Origin: Alcanivorax sp. 1008
Lineage (GTDB): Bacteria; Pseudomonadota; Gammaproteobacteria; Pseudomonadales; Alcanivoracaceae
Assembly: GCF_020667895.1 (NCBI RefSeq)
Contig: NZ_JAFMPS010000010.1
Coordinates: 1-64,000, forward strand
Direction of reading: 5' to 3'
DNA: 64,000 bases
Of the stretch, positions 29,022-39,265 are shown one piece after another. Position numbers and translations under genes: made by a program. Within the stretch, counting starts at the first letter, position 1. Every line of letters starts with the position of its first letter. A model generated the notes under the pieces. It was given only the letters and a program-made list of their open reading frames with translations. It made no database searches and was not told the DNA's origin.

Positions 29022-29995
29022 GCGAACCACGTCCGGCCCGTCGCAAAGTTGCCCCTGGTGAAAAGCTACGCGGCGCTGACAAGGTGCGCACTATTCCGGT
29101 GATTAACGAGCCCGGCATCCAGCGCAAACCAAGCTGGATCAGGGTGCGCGTACCAGCCAATGGCGAAATTCAACGCATCAAGTCCATGCTGCGCCGGCAA
29201 AAGCTGCACACAGTTTGCGAGGAGGCTTCCTGCCCAAACCTGCCGGAATGCTTCGGCGGCGGCACCGCCACCTTTATGATCATGGGAGATATCTGTACCC
29301 GTCGTTGCTCTTTCTGTGATGTGGGCTTTGGTCGGCCCAAACCTCTGGACACTGACGAACCGAAGCACCTGGGTGAAAGCGTTGCCGATTTGGCACTGAA
29401 ATATGTGGTGGTCACCTCGGTGGATCGTGATGATCTGGCCGATGGGGGAGCCCAACATTTTGCCGAATGCATCCGCGAGATCCGCCAACAATCGCCGGCC
29501 ACTCGCATTGAAGTGTTGGTACCGGATTTCAAGCTATGCATGGACGAAGCACTAACTATTTTTGCCACTCAGCCACCGGATGTGTTCAACCACAACATTG
29601 AAACCGTGCCTGAGCTGTACAAAACCATTCGGCCCGGCGCCAAATACGACCACTCTCTGAAGCTACTGAAGACTTTCAAGCAGCAACACCCAGAGGTAGT
29701 CACCAAGTCCGGCATTATGGTCGGCCTTGGCGAAACCTTTGACCAAGTCATTTGCGTGTTAAAGGATTTGCGCGCCAACGATGTGGACATGTTAACCATT
29801 GGTCAGTATCTACAACCAAGCAAACACCACGCGCCGGTGGAACGGTATGTGCACCCGGACGAGTTCCGCGAGTACGCGAAGGCCGCTGAACAGCTAGGCT
29901 TTACCTCAGTTGCCTCTGGACCAATGGTGCGCAGCTCCTACCACGCAGATCTGCAGCATCAAGGTGTAGACGTTGGTCAACTGCACAACCATTGA
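29018..29995 (+). CDS. lipA: lipoyl synthase (radical SAM)
   Basis: Inserts two sulfurs into octanoylated domains to make lipoyl groups. The 325-residue product has the auxiliary cluster cysteines in [12 protein letters not shown] and the radical SAM motif [10 protein letters not shown]-terminal RSSYHAD supplies the conserved serine ligand. The start is ATG 29018, overlapping the lipB stop; an in-frame upstream extension lies inside lipB and is spurious. Confidence 0.96.
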   Translation: MSEPRPARRKVAPGEKLRGADKVRTIPVINEPGIQRKPSWIRVRVPANGEIQRIKSMLRRQKLHTVCEEASCPNLPECFGGGTATFMIMGDICTRRCSFCDVGFGRPKPLDTDEPKHLGESVADLALKYVVVTSVDRDDLADGGAQHFAECIREIRQQSPATRIEVLVPDFKLCMDEALTIFATQPPDVFNHNIETVPELYKTIRPGAKYDHSLKLLKTFKQQHPEVVTKSGIMVGLGETFDQVICVLKDLRANDVDMLTIGQYLQPSKHHAPVERYVHPDEFREYAKAAEQLGFTSVASGPMVRSSYHADLQHQGVDVGQLHNH

Positions 29996-30021
29996 ATTTT
30001 ACATCGCAAAGGAGTGTCAGC

Positions 30022-30495
30022 ATGACCAATCCATACCAGACCCCGACCTCGCAGGTAGCGCCCGATGATTCCACTCAGGGGCTTGAGTACGGTGGCTTCT
30101 GGCGTCGTACGGGCGCCTCGCTAATCGACACCATATTGATTCTGCTAGTCACCTCCCCGGTACTATACGCATTTTATGGTCATAGTTTATACACCGAGCA
30201 AAGCATGCTGCGCGGCCCCGCTGATTTCATTATCAGCTACCTGTTTCCTGCCATCGCATCAATTGCTTTTTGGGTATACAAATCGGCTACGCCGGGGAAG
30301 ATGGCGCTGGGCCTCAAGATCGTCGACGCTGATACGGCCGGCCCATGCAGCACCGGCCAGTTAATCGGTCGCTATCTTGGCTACTATGTCTCGATTGTTG
30401 CACTTTGCCTGGGATTTCTATGGGTGGCATTCGACAAGCGCAAACAGGGCTGGCATGACAAGCTGGCTGGCACTCTGGTGATTCGCACTAAATAG
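30022..30495 (+). CDS. RDD family membrane protein
   Basis: Unknown function; some RDD proteins have been reported as Na+/H+ antiporter-like. The 157-residue product has the family's Arg in GGFWRRTGASLIDT, three hydrophobic helices and the second Asp-containing segment FDKRKQGWHDKLAGT near the C-terminus. ATG 30022 is preceded by AAGGAG. It follows lipA by 26 bases and converges on mpl. Confidence 0.85.
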   Translation: MTNPYQTPTSQVAPDDSTQGLEYGGFWRRTGASLIDTILILLVTSPVLYAFYGHSLYTEQSMLRGPADFIISYLFPAIASIAFWVYKSATPGKMALGLKIVDADTAGPCSTGQLIGRYLGYYVSIVALCLGFLWVAFDKRKQGWHDKLAGTLVIRTK

Positions 30496-30512
30496 CCCGG
30501 TCCGGGTACCGT

Positions 30513-31868
30513 TTAACGCCTCTGCAGCGCCTCGACCAACTTTCTATGGATGCCACCGAATCCACCATTGCTCATGACTACCACGTTCAATAGCGCACCA
30601 TCACGACTGCAAATATCAGCGATCACAGCATCAATGCTCGACAGCGTTTTGGCCGGCACTTCTGATGCCTTGACCACATCATCCAACGACCAGTTTATGC
30701 CCTCCGGTTGATACCAGATCACTTCGTCTGCGGCCAGCACGCTGTTTGCCAATTTGTCACGATGCGCCCCCATGCGCATGGTGTTGGAGCGAGGCTCAAT
30801 TACTGCGATGATTTTTTCAGTGCCAACTTTTTTGCGCAACCCTTCAAGGGTGGTGGCAATGGCAGTGGGGTGATGGGCAAAGTCATCATAAACTCGAACA
30901 CCGCCAATCTCACCAACAAGCTCCATGCGCCTTTTGACGCCGAGGAAGTCAGCAAGCAGCTCACAGCCCTGCGCCAGCGGCACACCAACATGACGTGCCG
31001 CCAGCAGCGCTGCCATGCCATTATTAACGCTATGCACGCCGGTTTGCCCCCAACGCACTTCGCCGACTTTGCTGCCATTTTCCAGCACAGCAAAATGACT
31101 GCCATCGTCTTTTAACAGCTGCACGTCAACTCCTGCGCCAGCGCCAAAACGCTCCACCTCACTCCAGCAGCCCTTATCCAAAACCTCCTCCAGAGCCATC
31201 TCTCCAGAGGGCAGAATAATTCTTCCATTCCCGGGAATGGTTCGTATCAAATGATGGAACTGCTTCTGAATAGCGCCAAGATTTTCAAATATGTCGGCGT
31301 GATCAAATTCCAGATTATTCAGAATGACAGTACGCGGTCGGTAGTGAATAAACTTCGAGCGCTTATCGAAAAACGCCGTGTCATACTCATCAGCTTCAAC
31401 CACAAAGAACGGTGTTTCACCAAGACGTGCTGACACTGGAAAGTTACCGGGCACACCGCCAATCAAAAAACCTGGCGCCATACCAGCCGCTTCCAGCAGC
31501 CAGGACACCATCGATGCGGTGGTGGTTTTGCCATGGGTGCCAGCCACCGCAATCACCCAGCGATCCGGCAACACCACATCCGCCAGCATCTGCGGGCCGG
31601 AGGTATAGCGCAGACCACGATTAAGCACTTCTTCCACTGCCGGGTTGCCACGACTCATGGCGTTGCCGATCACCACCAGATCCGGCGCCGGGTCGAGCTG
31701 GGCGGCATCGTAGCCTTCATGAATCTCGATTCCAGCGGCGCGCAGCTGGTCCGACATGGGCGGATAGACATTAGTATCTGCACCAGTGACCCGGTGCCCC
31801 ATGTCCCGCGCCAACTGTGCCAACGAGCCCATGAAGGTGCCGCAGATGCCGAGAATATGAATGTGCAT
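30513..31868 (-). CDS. mpl: UDP-N-acetylmuramate:L-alanyl-gamma-D-glutamyl-meso-diaminopimelate ligase
   Basis: Murein recycling enzyme that ligates the released tripeptide to UDP-MurNAc. The 451-residue product is a Mur ligase: N-terminal GICGTFMGSLAQLA dinucleotide-like loop, ATP loop GTHGKTTTAS, central EADEYDTAFFD and C-terminal DDFAHHPTAI. The ICGTFMG opening distinguishes Mpl from MurC. It is convergent with the RDD gene, and no clear terminator separates them. Confidence 0.94.
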   Translation of the reverse strand: MHIHILGICGTFMGSLAQLARDMGHRVTGADTNVYPPMSDQLRAAGIEIHEGYDAAQLDPAPDLVVIGNAMSRGNPAVEEVLNRGLRYTSGPQMLADVVLPDRWVIAVAGTHGKTTTASMVSWLLEAAGMAPGFLIGGVPGNFPVSARLGETPFFVVEADEYDTAFFDKRSKFIHYRPRTVILNNLEFDHADIFENLGAIQKQFHHLIRTIPGNGRIILPSGEMALEEVLDKGCWSEVERFGAGAGVDVQLLKDDGSHFAVLENGSKVGEVRWGQTGVHSVNNGMAALLAARHVGVPLAQGCELLADFLGVKRRMELVGEIGGVRVYDDFAHHPTAIATTLEGLRKKVGTEKIIAVIEPRSNTMRMGAHRDKLANSVLAADEVIWYQPEGINWSLDDVVKASEVPAKTLSSIDAVIADICSRDGALLNVVVMSNGGFGGIHRKLVEALQRR

Positions 31869-31959
31869 GGTGTGCTTTGCTCCTGAAACCGTGCAGGCAG
31901 TGTAGCGAGCTACCAGACGGAAGGCACCCCAACTCCGTGCGTCATCCGACCAATGCCTT

Positions 31960-31965
31960 TAGAAT
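31960..31965 (+). promoter_or_regulatory. -10 element upstream of pfp
   Basis: TAGAAT followed by GCGCGCC, about 40 bases before the pfp ATG. The -10 and its downstream bases match those of the rRNA and dacA promoters in this window. No good -35 is apparent. Confidence 0.4.
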
Positions 31966-32003
31966 GCGCGCCAACCAGCCAGCCTCTTCAGGAGCCCAAA
32001 CCA

Positions 32004-33275
32004 ATGGCCAAGAAACCCGCCCGCAGAAACGCCTTTTATGCCCAATCCGGTGGTGTCACCTCCGTCATCAATGCTTCCGCTGCCGGTGTCATTGAGGCTG
32101 CCCGGGAGAGCAAGGTGATCAGCAAGGTCTATGCTGGCCGCAACGGTATTATCGGCGCCCTGCTGGAAGACTTGATCGACACAAGCAAGGAGTCCAAGTC
32201 TGCTATTGCTGCACTAAAACATACCCCCGGTGGCGCTTTCGGCTCCTGTCGCTACAAGCTGAAGTCACTCGAGCAGAACCGCCGCGAATACCAGCGCCTT
32301 ATCGAAGTATTCCGCGCCCACGATATCGGCTATTTTTTCTACAACGGCGGTGGTGACTCTGCTGATACCTGCCTGAAAATCTCCCAGCTGGCAGAAACCA
32401 TGGGTTACCCGATTCAAGCCATCCATGTGCCGAAGACCGTCGATAATGACCTGCCGATCACCGACTGCTCGCCAGGCTTTGGATCCGTTGCCAAATACAC
32501 TGCAGTTTCCATTCGTGAGGCAGCTTTGGATGTGAAATCCATGTGCGCCACCTCCACCAAGGTGTTTGTCATGGAAGTCATGGGGCGCCACGCCGGGTGG
32601 ATTGCAGCGGCTGCGGGCCTCGCTCAGGAACAGGATGGCGATGCGCCGCATATCATCCTGTTCCCTGAAATAGCCTTCGATCAGGGCAAATTTCTGAACA
32701 AGGTGGATCAGGTGGTTAAAAAGAACGGTTATTGCGTAATCGCTGTATCCGAAGGCGCCCGCTACAAGGACGGCACCTTCCTTGCCGATGCTGGTAGCGT
32801 TGATGCCTTCGGCCACAAGCAACTGGGTGGTGTAGCCCCGGTGTTGGCGCAGATGGTCAAAGACAAGCTTGGCTACAAGTATCACTGGGCGGTACCTGAC
32901 TACCTGCAGCGTTCAGCCCGCCACCTGGCCTCGCAGGTCGATCTGGAGCAGGCCTACGCCGTGGGCCGCGCAGCCGTGCAATTTGCTGAAGCTGGCCACA
33001 ATGCGGTGATGCCGGCCATCGTCCGTAGCAAGGGCAAAAAGTACAGCTGGTCAATTGGTGAGGCCCCTCTGGCCAAGGTAGCTAATGTCGAGAAGAAGAT
33101 GCCGCGCAACTTTATCAGCCGCGACGGCTTCGGCATTACTCAGGCAGCCCGCGATTACCTATCCCCACTCATTCAGGGCGAAGCAGTGCCCCCTTATAAA
33201 AATGGCTTGCCAATGCGTGCAAACTTGAAGCTTACCCCGGTAGCGAAGAAACTGAAGGGCAAGTTCGAGCTGTAA
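32004..33275 (+). CDS. pfp: pyrophosphate-dependent 6-phosphofructokinase
   Basis: Reversible phosphorylation of fructose 6-phosphate using PPi. The 423-residue product has the PFK fold. The nucleotide-loop position reads NGGGDSADT and the catalytic segment PKTVDNDLPITD, where Lys precedes TVDND. Those two features mark the PPi-using group rather than the ATP enzyme. MGRHAGWIAAA is also conserved. The start is ATG 32004 (MAKKPARRNA) with AGGAG upstream; 17 earlier in-frame codons were discarded. A pyrophosphatase gene lies 0.6 kb downstream on the same strand. Confidence 0.92.
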   Translation: MAKKPARRNAFYAQSGGVTSVINASAAGVIEAARESKVISKVYAGRNGIIGALLEDLIDTSKESKSAIAALKHTPGGAFGSCRYKLKSLEQNRREYQRLIEVFRAHDIGYFFYNGGGDSADTCLKISQLAETMGYPIQAIHVPKTVDNDLPITDCSPGFGSVAKYTAVSIREAALDVKSMCATSTKVFVMEVMGRHAGWIAAAAGLAQEQDGDAPHIILFPEIAFDQGKFLNKVDQVVKKNGYCVIAVSEGARYKDGTFLADAGSVDAFGHKQLGGVAPVLAQMVKDKLGYKYHWAVPDYLQRSARHLASQVDLEQAYAVGRAAVQFAEAGHNAVMPAIVRSKGKKYSWSIGEAPLAKVANVEKKMPRNFISRDGFGITQAARDYLSPLIQGEAVPPYKNGLPMRANLKLTPVAKKLKGKFEL

Positions 33276-33360
33276 CAGGTACTGTAACCATGATGCCGAT
33301 AGCCAGCGGAACGAATTCCAGTGCTGGCACTCAATGGGTCATCCAATAAGGAGAATCGCT

Positions 33361-33741
33361 ATGAAACGTTTTCTGTCAGCCACATTGTTGTCCCTATCCC
33401 TTGTAAGCCTGCCAGCGCTAGCCGCTGAGAATGTCTCCGTCGAGGCTCTGGCGGCGCAGATGAGCAGTGGCAAAGCCCCGCTAATCATCGATGTACGTAC
33501 CGAAGATGACTTCCTGGCAGGCCGTATCCCGGGTGCTCGACTGATCCCGCACACGGAAATGAGCAACTACGTGGACTCGCTGTCTGCCTACAAGGATGAG
33601 CCAATCCTGCTGTACTGCCGCACCGGCAACCGCGCAGGTCAGGCAGCTGCCGTGCTGGAAGACGCCGGCTTCACCAAGATTCAGGTGCTGGAAGGCAGCT
33701 TCCCTGGCTGGGAATCTGCGGGCCAAAAGGTACAGAAGTAA
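33361..33741 (+). CDS. periplasmic single-domain rhodanese
   Basis: The 126-residue product has a Sec signal peptide (cleavage near LPALAA) followed by one rhodanese domain. The active-site loop is [10 protein letters not shown], with the catalytic Cys. The periplasmic location suggests sulfur or cyanide handling outside the cytosol, or redox sensing; the substrate is not evident. AAGGAG precedes ATG 33361; nine earlier in-frame codons were not used. A strong hairpin without a T-run follows (33748-33774). Confidence 0.85.
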   Translation: MKRFLSATLLSLSLVSLPALAAENVSVEALAAQMSSGKAPLIIDVRTEDDFLAGRIPGARLIPHTEMSNYVDSLSAYKDEPILLYCRTGNRAGQAAAVLEDAGFTKIQVLEGSFPGWESAGQKVQK

Positions 33742-33747
33742 CCCTCA

Positions 33748-33774
33748 GGACCATGCCGACAGCCGGCATGGTCC
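33748..33774 (+). terminator. hairpin after the rhodanese gene
   Basis: Perfect 11-base arms, GGACCATGCCG and CGGCATGGTCC, with a five-base loop, starting seven bases past the rhodanese stop. There is no T-run, so it may be a Rho-assisted or mRNA-stabilising structure. Confidence 0.4.
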
Positions 33775-33814
33775 GACAGCCCGGCAGGCAAAGTGGCCGC
33801 CCGGCCCTTCCCGT

Positions 33815-33823
33815 TGCTATAAT
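33815..33823 (+). promoter_or_regulatory. extended -10 promoter of ppa
   Basis: TGCTATAAT, a perfect extended -10, about 35 bases before the ppa ATG and followed by CCGCGCCC. The -35 region is poor, as is common for extended -10 promoters. Confidence 0.6.
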
Positions 33824-33856
33824 CCGCGCCCCCAGCAACCTCCGGTAGGACAGACC

Positions 33857-34387
33857 ATGGATTTTGACAAGGTTCCGGCAGGCAAATCCCTGCCTGACGA
33901 CATCTACGTAGTTATCGAGATTCCGGCCAATAGCTCGCCGATCAAGTACGAGATCGACAAGGACAGCCACGCCGTTTTCGTTGATCGCTTTATGGCCACG
34001 CCCATGTTCTACCCGGCTAACTACGGCTATATTCCCCAGACTCTGTCTGAGGATGGAGATCCGCTGGACGTGCTGGTTGTCACCCCGTACCCGGTAGTAC
34101 CGGGCTCGGTAATTCGTGCTCGCCCAGTGGGCATTCTGAACATGAGCGACGAAGCCGGTCAGGACGCCAAACTGATCGCCGTACCTCACGACAAGCTGTC
34201 GGCCATGTACCAGAAGATTAAGGAAGTGACTGACCTTCCAGAACTGCTGGTTAAGCAGATCGAGCATTTTTTCGAGAACTACAAGGATCTCGAACCAGGA
34301 AAATGGGTGAAAGTGGATGGTTGGGGAGACGCCGCCGCTGCTCGCGCAGAGATCATGAAGTCTGCAGACGCCTACAACAAAGGCTAG
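33857..34387 (+). CDS. ppa: inorganic pyrophosphatase (family I)
   Basis: Hydrolyses PPi to phosphate, driving biosynthetic reactions. The 176-residue product has the usual length. It carries the signature DGDPLDVLV, the [17 protein letters not shown] opening and [16 protein letters not shown]. The start at ATG 33857 follows an extended -10 promoter. The gene ends at a strong bidirectional terminator. Confidence 0.96.
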   Translation: MDFDKVPAGKSLPDDIYVVIEIPANSSPIKYEIDKDSHAVFVDRFMATPMFYPANYGYIPQTLSEDGDPLDVLVVTPYPVVPGSVIRARPVGILNMSDEAGQDAKLIAVPHDKLSAMYQKIKEVTDLPELLVKQIEHFFENYKDLEPGKWVKVDGWGDAAAARAEIMKSADAYNKG

Positions 34388-34398
34388 CCATGACTGGT

Positions 34399-34432
34399 AA
34401 AAAAAGGCCCCGCCATTGCGGGGCCTTTTTTT
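34399..34432. terminator. bidirectional terminator between ppa and the molybdopterin oxidoreductase
   Basis: Arms with core GGCCCCGC / GCGGGGCC, CATT loop, A-run before and T-run after. It serves both convergent genes. Confidence 0.92.
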
Positions 34433-34441
34433 ACCTGGCAA

Positions 34442-36670
34442 CTACACACCAGCACCAAAAGCACGCAGCTCCACGACCTGACCATTCAGAATTGCGGTGC
34501 CTGTCAATGCGTCAGTACGATCACTTCGAATCACATCGTTGACGCTAACGCCGGCATGGCGACTAGCCACACCCAACCGCACGCCCTTGCGAGCATGACC
34601 AAAGCCGTGCGGAATACTAACAACGCCAGGCATGATGCTGTCGGTGATTTCCGCAGGCAAACAAATCGACCCTGCTTCGCTAGTAACCTCCACGTCCATG
34701 CTATCGGTAATACCAAGGCGCGCAGCATCCTCTGGATGCAGCATTACCGTACATCGGCTTTTGCCCTTAACCAGACGCTGGCTGTTATGCATCCACGAAT
34801 TATTGCTACGAACATGACGACGCCCAATCAGACGCATGCGCCCATCACTTTCTGGCTCCACTTGCTGCAGAGCCTCCAGCTCATGAATATATATCTGTGG
34901 CACCAGATGGATACTCTTTCCACGAGTGAACAGGCGATCAGGCAGTGATGGCCGCAATGGCCCCAAATCAATACCATGGGGCTCGGCGATGACTTTTTCC
35001 AGCGTCAGGCCTTCACTACCTTGATGCTCCGCAGCATTGCCTCCACCAAGCAACGGCAAACGCGCCAACAAACCACGTAGACTTTCAATCCGGCTGCGCC
35101 AATCGCCGTAGGGCCCAAGCCGCAGCCCCAGATCGACCATACCAGTGTCGCCCAACCGGGACAGCAAACGATGCAGCGCCTTTGCCTTAAGGGTTGACCA
35201 ACGGTCGCGACTGTTCAAACGGGTAGTCAGTTCCAACAAAATCTGCCAGTCATGCAGGGCGCCCGCCTCTGCTTCAAACAGCGCAGGTGAGAATTTGGTG
35301 GTATTGCGAACCGCCGTCAAGTGAAACACCGGATCAAACTGTGCGTGCTCAAGCTGCCCCGTGGGCGGCAAAATAATATCCGCATGACGTGTGGTTTCGT
35401 TAATGTAGAAATCAATCGACACCATGAAATCCAGATTGGAAAAAGCCTGATCAAGGCGCTGGCCATCCGGGCAGGACAGCACCGGATTACCGGCGTGGGT
35501 GACCATGGCTCGAATCTGGCCCTTGCCCGGAGTGAGAATCTCATCCGCCAATGTGGCCACTGGAAACTCGCCGCCAAACTCGGGCATCTGACGCACCCGG
35601 CTACGGAATCGGTCGAAGCCACCTGTTTCGCCGGTCATCCCCGCCATACCCACCACATCAAATGCAGGATGGGTAAACATCAAGCCACCGGCACGATCAA
35701 AATTGCCAGTAACAATATTTACCGCGTACACCAGCCACGCACTTAGACCACTATGCTCCGAAGTAGTGGTGCCAACCCGGCTGTAAGCGGCTGCACACTT
35801 GGCGTCAGCGAAGTCACGGGCGATCTGTTTGATAACCTCGGCCGAAACGCCGGTATGTCTGGACACGCGCTCCGCTGTCCACGACTTAACCAGTCCCTGC
35901 AATAGCTCATAACCATCCAGCATTTCGGCAAGATGACCGGGCCTTGCCAGGCCTTCAGCGAACAGCACATTGAGCAAGCCCAACAGCAAAAACACATCAG
36001 TGCCGGGGCGAATAAAGTGGTGCGCATCGGCGACTTCAGCGGTCTCCGTGCGACGCGGATCGAGCACCACAATCTTGCCGCCCCGAGCTCTGATTGCCTT
36101 AAGCCGATTACGCATATCCGGCGCCGTCATGATACTGCCGTTAGATGCCATCGGGTTGGCACCTATCACCAGAAAGTACTCGGTGCGATCAATATCTGGC
36201 ACTGGAAACAGCACTTGGTGACCAAACATCTTCAGGCAAGCCAGCTGATGAGGCAGCTGGTCCACTGAAGTGGCACTGTAGCGGTTGCGGCTGCCGAGCG
36301 CTCGAATGAACGGCAACAGCAGTAATAAAGCACCGTGGTTATGGGCCGTCGGGTTACCGACATACAGACCAACCGCCTCCCCGCCATGCTGACGGCGCAC
36401 ATACTTCAAACGCGCGGCAGTTTCGTCCAGCGCCTCCTGCCAGCTGATCTCCTCCCAGCCACTGGCAGTGCGCCGGACCGGACGACGCAGCCGGTCTGGA
36501 TCATGATGCAGATCCTGCAGCGCCACCGCCTTCGGACAAATATGGCCACGACTGAACGGGTCCTGCTTATCACCACGGATGGCGGTGATGGTATCGCCAG
36601 CAAGCTCTATTTCTATGCCACACATAGCTTCACAAAGGTTACAGGTACGGTGGTGAAGACGGGTTTCCAT
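34442..36670 (-). CDS. molybdopterin-dependent oxidoreductase
   Basis: Member of the DMSO-reductase superfamily. The 742-residue product starts with a [4Fe-4S] site: CNLC, then CG, and a final Cys in GHICPKA. The Mo-bisPGD domains and a C-terminal molydopterin-dinucleotide-binding domain follow (PHGFGHARKGV, VNDVIRSDRTDALTG). There is no twin-arginine signal, so it is probably cytosolic. No Fe-S or membrane partner is encoded next to it. Its substrate cannot be read from sequence; formate-dehydrogenase-like or assimilatory-type enzymes are the nearest in feel. ATG 36670 has GGAG upstream, and the preceding 17 in-frame codons were discarded. Confidence 0.85.
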   Translation of the reverse strand: METRLHHRTCNLCEAMCGIEIELAGDTITAIRGDKQDPFSRGHICPKAVALQDLHHDPDRLRRPVRRTASGWEEISWQEALDETAARLKYVRRQHGGEAVGLYVGNPTAHNHGALLLLLPFIRALGSRNRYSATSVDQLPHQLACLKMFGHQVLFPVPDIDRTEYFLVIGANPMASNGSIMTAPDMRNRLKAIRARGGKIVVLDPRRTETAEVADAHHFIRPGTDVFLLLGLLNVLFAEGLARPGHLAEMLDGYELLQGLVKSWTAERVSRHTGVSAEVIKQIARDFADAKCAAAYSRVGTTTSEHSGLSAWLVYAVNIVTGNFDRAGGLMFTHPAFDVVGMAGMTGETGGFDRFRSRVRQMPEFGGEFPVATLADEILTPGKGQIRAMVTHAGNPVLSCPDGQRLDQAFSNLDFMVSIDFYINETTRHADIILPPTGQLEHAQFDPVFHLTAVRNTTKFSPALFEAEAGALHDWQILLELTTRLNSRDRWSTLKAKALHRLLSRLGDTGMVDLGLRLGPYGDWRSRIESLRGLLARLPLLGGGNAAEHQGSEGLTLEKVIAEPHGIDLGPLRPSLPDRLFTRGKSIHLVPQIYIHELEALQQVEPESDGRMRLIGRRHVRSNNSWMHNSQRLVKGKSRCTVMLHPEDAARLGITDSMDVEVTSEAGSICLPAEITDSIMPGVVSIPHGFGHARKGVRLGVASRHAGVSVNDVIRSDRTDALTGTAILNGQVVELRAFGAGV

Positions 36671-36828
36671 GGCCAGCTCCGCAGGGGGGAAGGCACAGTC
36701 TGCCCTCGCACCGCTCACCACTCAAGGTCGTCCGCAACGGTAATTTGTTCCCTATAGTCAGTTGGTACCAGCGTAAAGCCGGGCTAGACTGCAAAGGGAC
36801 GCCACTAATTCACATAATAAGGACGCCT

Positions 36829-39225
36829 GTGCAGGACTTTCGACTGACCCGGGGACTGGCTCATCTGCTACTGCTGACCATGCTGCTGGCTCCGATAGGC
36901 GCCAGCGCTGCCTTGCTATCCAGTGGCAGCGATGACCTGTTGACGTCAATGCTGTGGTTGCGCGACCCGGAACAGCAGCTAGGGCCACGCGAGGCTCTGA
37001 AGCGCCTGCAAGACACAGGCAATATCAATGACCGTGGCAAACATCCCGCTTTTGGCTTTGATCGCGGCGCAATCTGGTTTCTGATTCCACTAAGCAACGA
37101 TACCAATGAGCAGGACTGGATTCTGCAGGCAGGCAGGCCGCATATGGACAGCCTCGATCTGTTCCTGTTTGACCAGCAGGATCAGTTGGTCGGCAGCTTC
37201 CGCCACGGTGATCAGATACCCTGGAGTGAACGCCCCTACCCGCACACCAACCTGCTGTTCCCACTGGAACTGAAACCAGAACAGGACTACCGACTGGTGT
37301 TCCGGGCCGCTTCGGTCGGTGCCATAGAACTGCCGCTGGCGATAATGCCCCCATATTCCTTTCAACAGTACGACACCACATTTCAGAACTTTGTCGGCCT
37401 GTATCTCGGTGCCATTGGTGTCATGCTGCTTTTCAACCTGCTGCTGTACCTCTCCATCCGCGACAGAAGCTATTTAATGTACTGCCTTTATCTGACCGGC
37501 CTGCTGGGCTATCTCACCAGTCGCGAAGGCCTGCCATTTAAATTGCTATGGCCGGAGCAGCCGTGGCTAAACAACCCGGTGCAGGCTGCCTCAGCCATTC
37601 TTGGCATCGGGTTTATGATGTTATTTGCCAATGACTTTATGCGCCTGCGCAAAGCCCGGCCACGCATGGAACGTGCAGTTCGCTACACTGGTTGGAGCTT
37701 GGTAATTCTGGCGCCGCTCTCGACTCTGGTTGAAACCGGCACAGTACTGCGCATCGTCACCGCCGGCACTGCGTTTCTGGTGCTGCCGGTTATCGCAATT
37801 ACCATTGATCGCATTAGAGCCGGCTATCATCCAGCCCGATACTTCCTGCTGTCATTCAGTCCCTTTGCGGTAATGGTATTCCTGTTCATGTTAAAGACCT
37901 ACTCGTTCATCGACAGCAACTGGCTGATCGACCATGGTTTCGAGGTCGGCAGCATGATTGAGGCATGGCTGCTGTCTTTTGCACTGGCCCATCGTTTTAT
38001 CATGCTGCGCGATGAGAATGAGCGCATACAACGAGAAGCCACCGTCGAGCTGGAGCAGCGCGTCATTGAGCGCACCCGGGAATTGCACAATGCTTTGAAC
38101 GCTCGCAGTCAGTTCCTTGCCGTGATGAGCCATGAAATTCGCACTCCGCTAAACGGTATTATCGGCACCGTGGAGATGCTTAAAGATGGCATTAAAGACG
38201 CCGAGCATGGTCGCCACTTGCATGTCATTGAGCAGTCAGGCAACACCCTGCTGGCATTGATCAATGACATTCTCGATTACTCCAGCATCGAGTCAGGCAA
38301 AATGCCGATCATTTCGGAGCAATTTAACCTGTCAGCGCTAGCCACTGAAACCGTTGGCCTCTACACCCAGAACGCCAAAGCCAAGGGCTTACTGATTGAC
38401 CTTCAGCTGGATAGCGACATTGGCACGCTATGCCAAGGCGATCCGGTCCGGCTGCGGCAAATTCTCGGCAATCTGATTAGCAACGCAGTAAAGTTTACCG
38501 AGCACGGTGAAGTAACGGTGCATCTGCAGCGAGATCACCATAACAGCGATTATGTCCTGTTCGAAGTTGAAGACACCGGCATAGGAATTGCGCCGGACAC
38601 TCTTTCTGAACTATTTGAGTTATTTCAGCAAGCAGACAGTTCAACGCGACGACGCTATGGCGGCACTGGCCTGGGCCTTGCCATATGCCGCCAGCTGGTG
38701 GAGCTGATTGGCGGTGAAATCGGAGTACAAAGCACCCCGGGGAAAGGGTCAAGATTCTGGTTCCGTTTGCCTCTCCCACAAACATCCGTCGAGCAGCGTC
38801 AGGCCGAAGCAGTCGACAGGGCAGGCAAGAACAGAACTCCGCAAGTGCGGCTGCTGATTGTTGACGATAACCACGTTAATCTTCTGGTTGCTCAAGGCTT
38901 GGCGCGCAAGCTGGGCCATTTAGTAGAAGTAGCAGAAAGTGGGCCGGAGGCCATCGCCGTGCTACTTAATGACAGCAGGCCCTACGACCTGATCCTGATG
39001 GACTGCGAAATGCCAGACATGGATGGGTTTGAAACTTCCGCAGAAATCATACGGCTGCAGAACGAGGGCAAGATACCACCGATTCCGATTGTCGCGCTCA
39101 CCGCCCATGCGGTGCCAGACAAGATCCGCGCCTGTCATGAGGCGGGCATGATCAGCCACCTCGCAAAACCAATTAATAGCGAAAAACTGGATCGTGAGTT
39201 GCGCAATATTCTGCACTTGGAGTAA
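36829..39225 (+). CDS. hybrid sensor histidine kinase with 7TMR-DISM sensor
   Basis: The 798-residue product has a signal peptide and an extracellular 7TMR-DISM extracellular-2 type domain, a carbohydrate-binding-like fold (about residues 35-170). Seven transmembrane helices follow (about 180-390), then a coiled coil. Next come HisKA with phospho-acceptor His in [11 protein letters not shown], a HATPase with NLISNAVKF and DTGIGIAPD plus GGTGLGLAI, and a C-terminal receiver with LIVDD, the phosphorylated Asp in [13 protein letters not shown] and LAKPI. There is no Hpt domain and no adjacent response regulator. The start is taken as GTG 36829 with AAGGA; the upstream in-frame sequence has no credible start. 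Confidence 0.88.
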   Translation: MQDFRLTRGLAHLLLLTMLLAPIGASAALLSSGSDDLLTSMLWLRDPEQQLGPREALKRLQDTGNINDRGKHPAFGFDRGAIWFLIPLSNDTNEQDWILQAGRPHMDSLDLFLFDQQDQLVGSFRHGDQIPWSERPYPHTNLLFPLELKPEQDYRLVFRAASVGAIELPLAIMPPYSFQQYDTTFQNFVGLYLGAIGVMLLFNLLLYLSIRDRSYLMYCLYLTGLLGYLTSREGLPFKLLWPEQPWLNNPVQAASAILGIGFMMLFANDFMRLRKARPRMERAVRYTGWSLVILAPLSTLVETGTVLRIVTAGTAFLVLPVIAITIDRIRAGYHPARYFLLSFSPFAVMVFLFMLKTYSFIDSNWLIDHGFEVGSMIEAWLLSFALAHRFIMLRDENERIQREATVELEQRVIERTRELHNALNARSQFLAVMSHEIRTPLNGIIGTVEMLKDGIKDAEHGRHLHVIEQSGNTLLALINDILDYSSIESGKMPIISEQFNLSALATETVGLYTQNAKAKGLLIDLQLDSDIGTLCQGDPVRLRQILGNLISNAVKFTEHGEVTVHLQRDHHNSDYVLFEVEDTGIGIAPDTLSELFELFQQADSSTRRRYGGTGLGLAICRQLVELIGGEIGVQSTPGKGSRFWFRLPLPQTSVEQRQAEAVDRAGKNRTPQVRLLIVDDNHVNLLVAQGLARKLGHLVEVAESGPEAIAVLLNDSRPYDLILMDCEMPDMDGFETSAEIIRLQNEGKIPPIPIVALTAHAVPDKIRACHEAGMISHLAKPINSEKLDRELRNILHLE

Positions 39226-39265
39226 CCATACAATTGTCACTGGCGCCCGACCATATTGACGCCGA

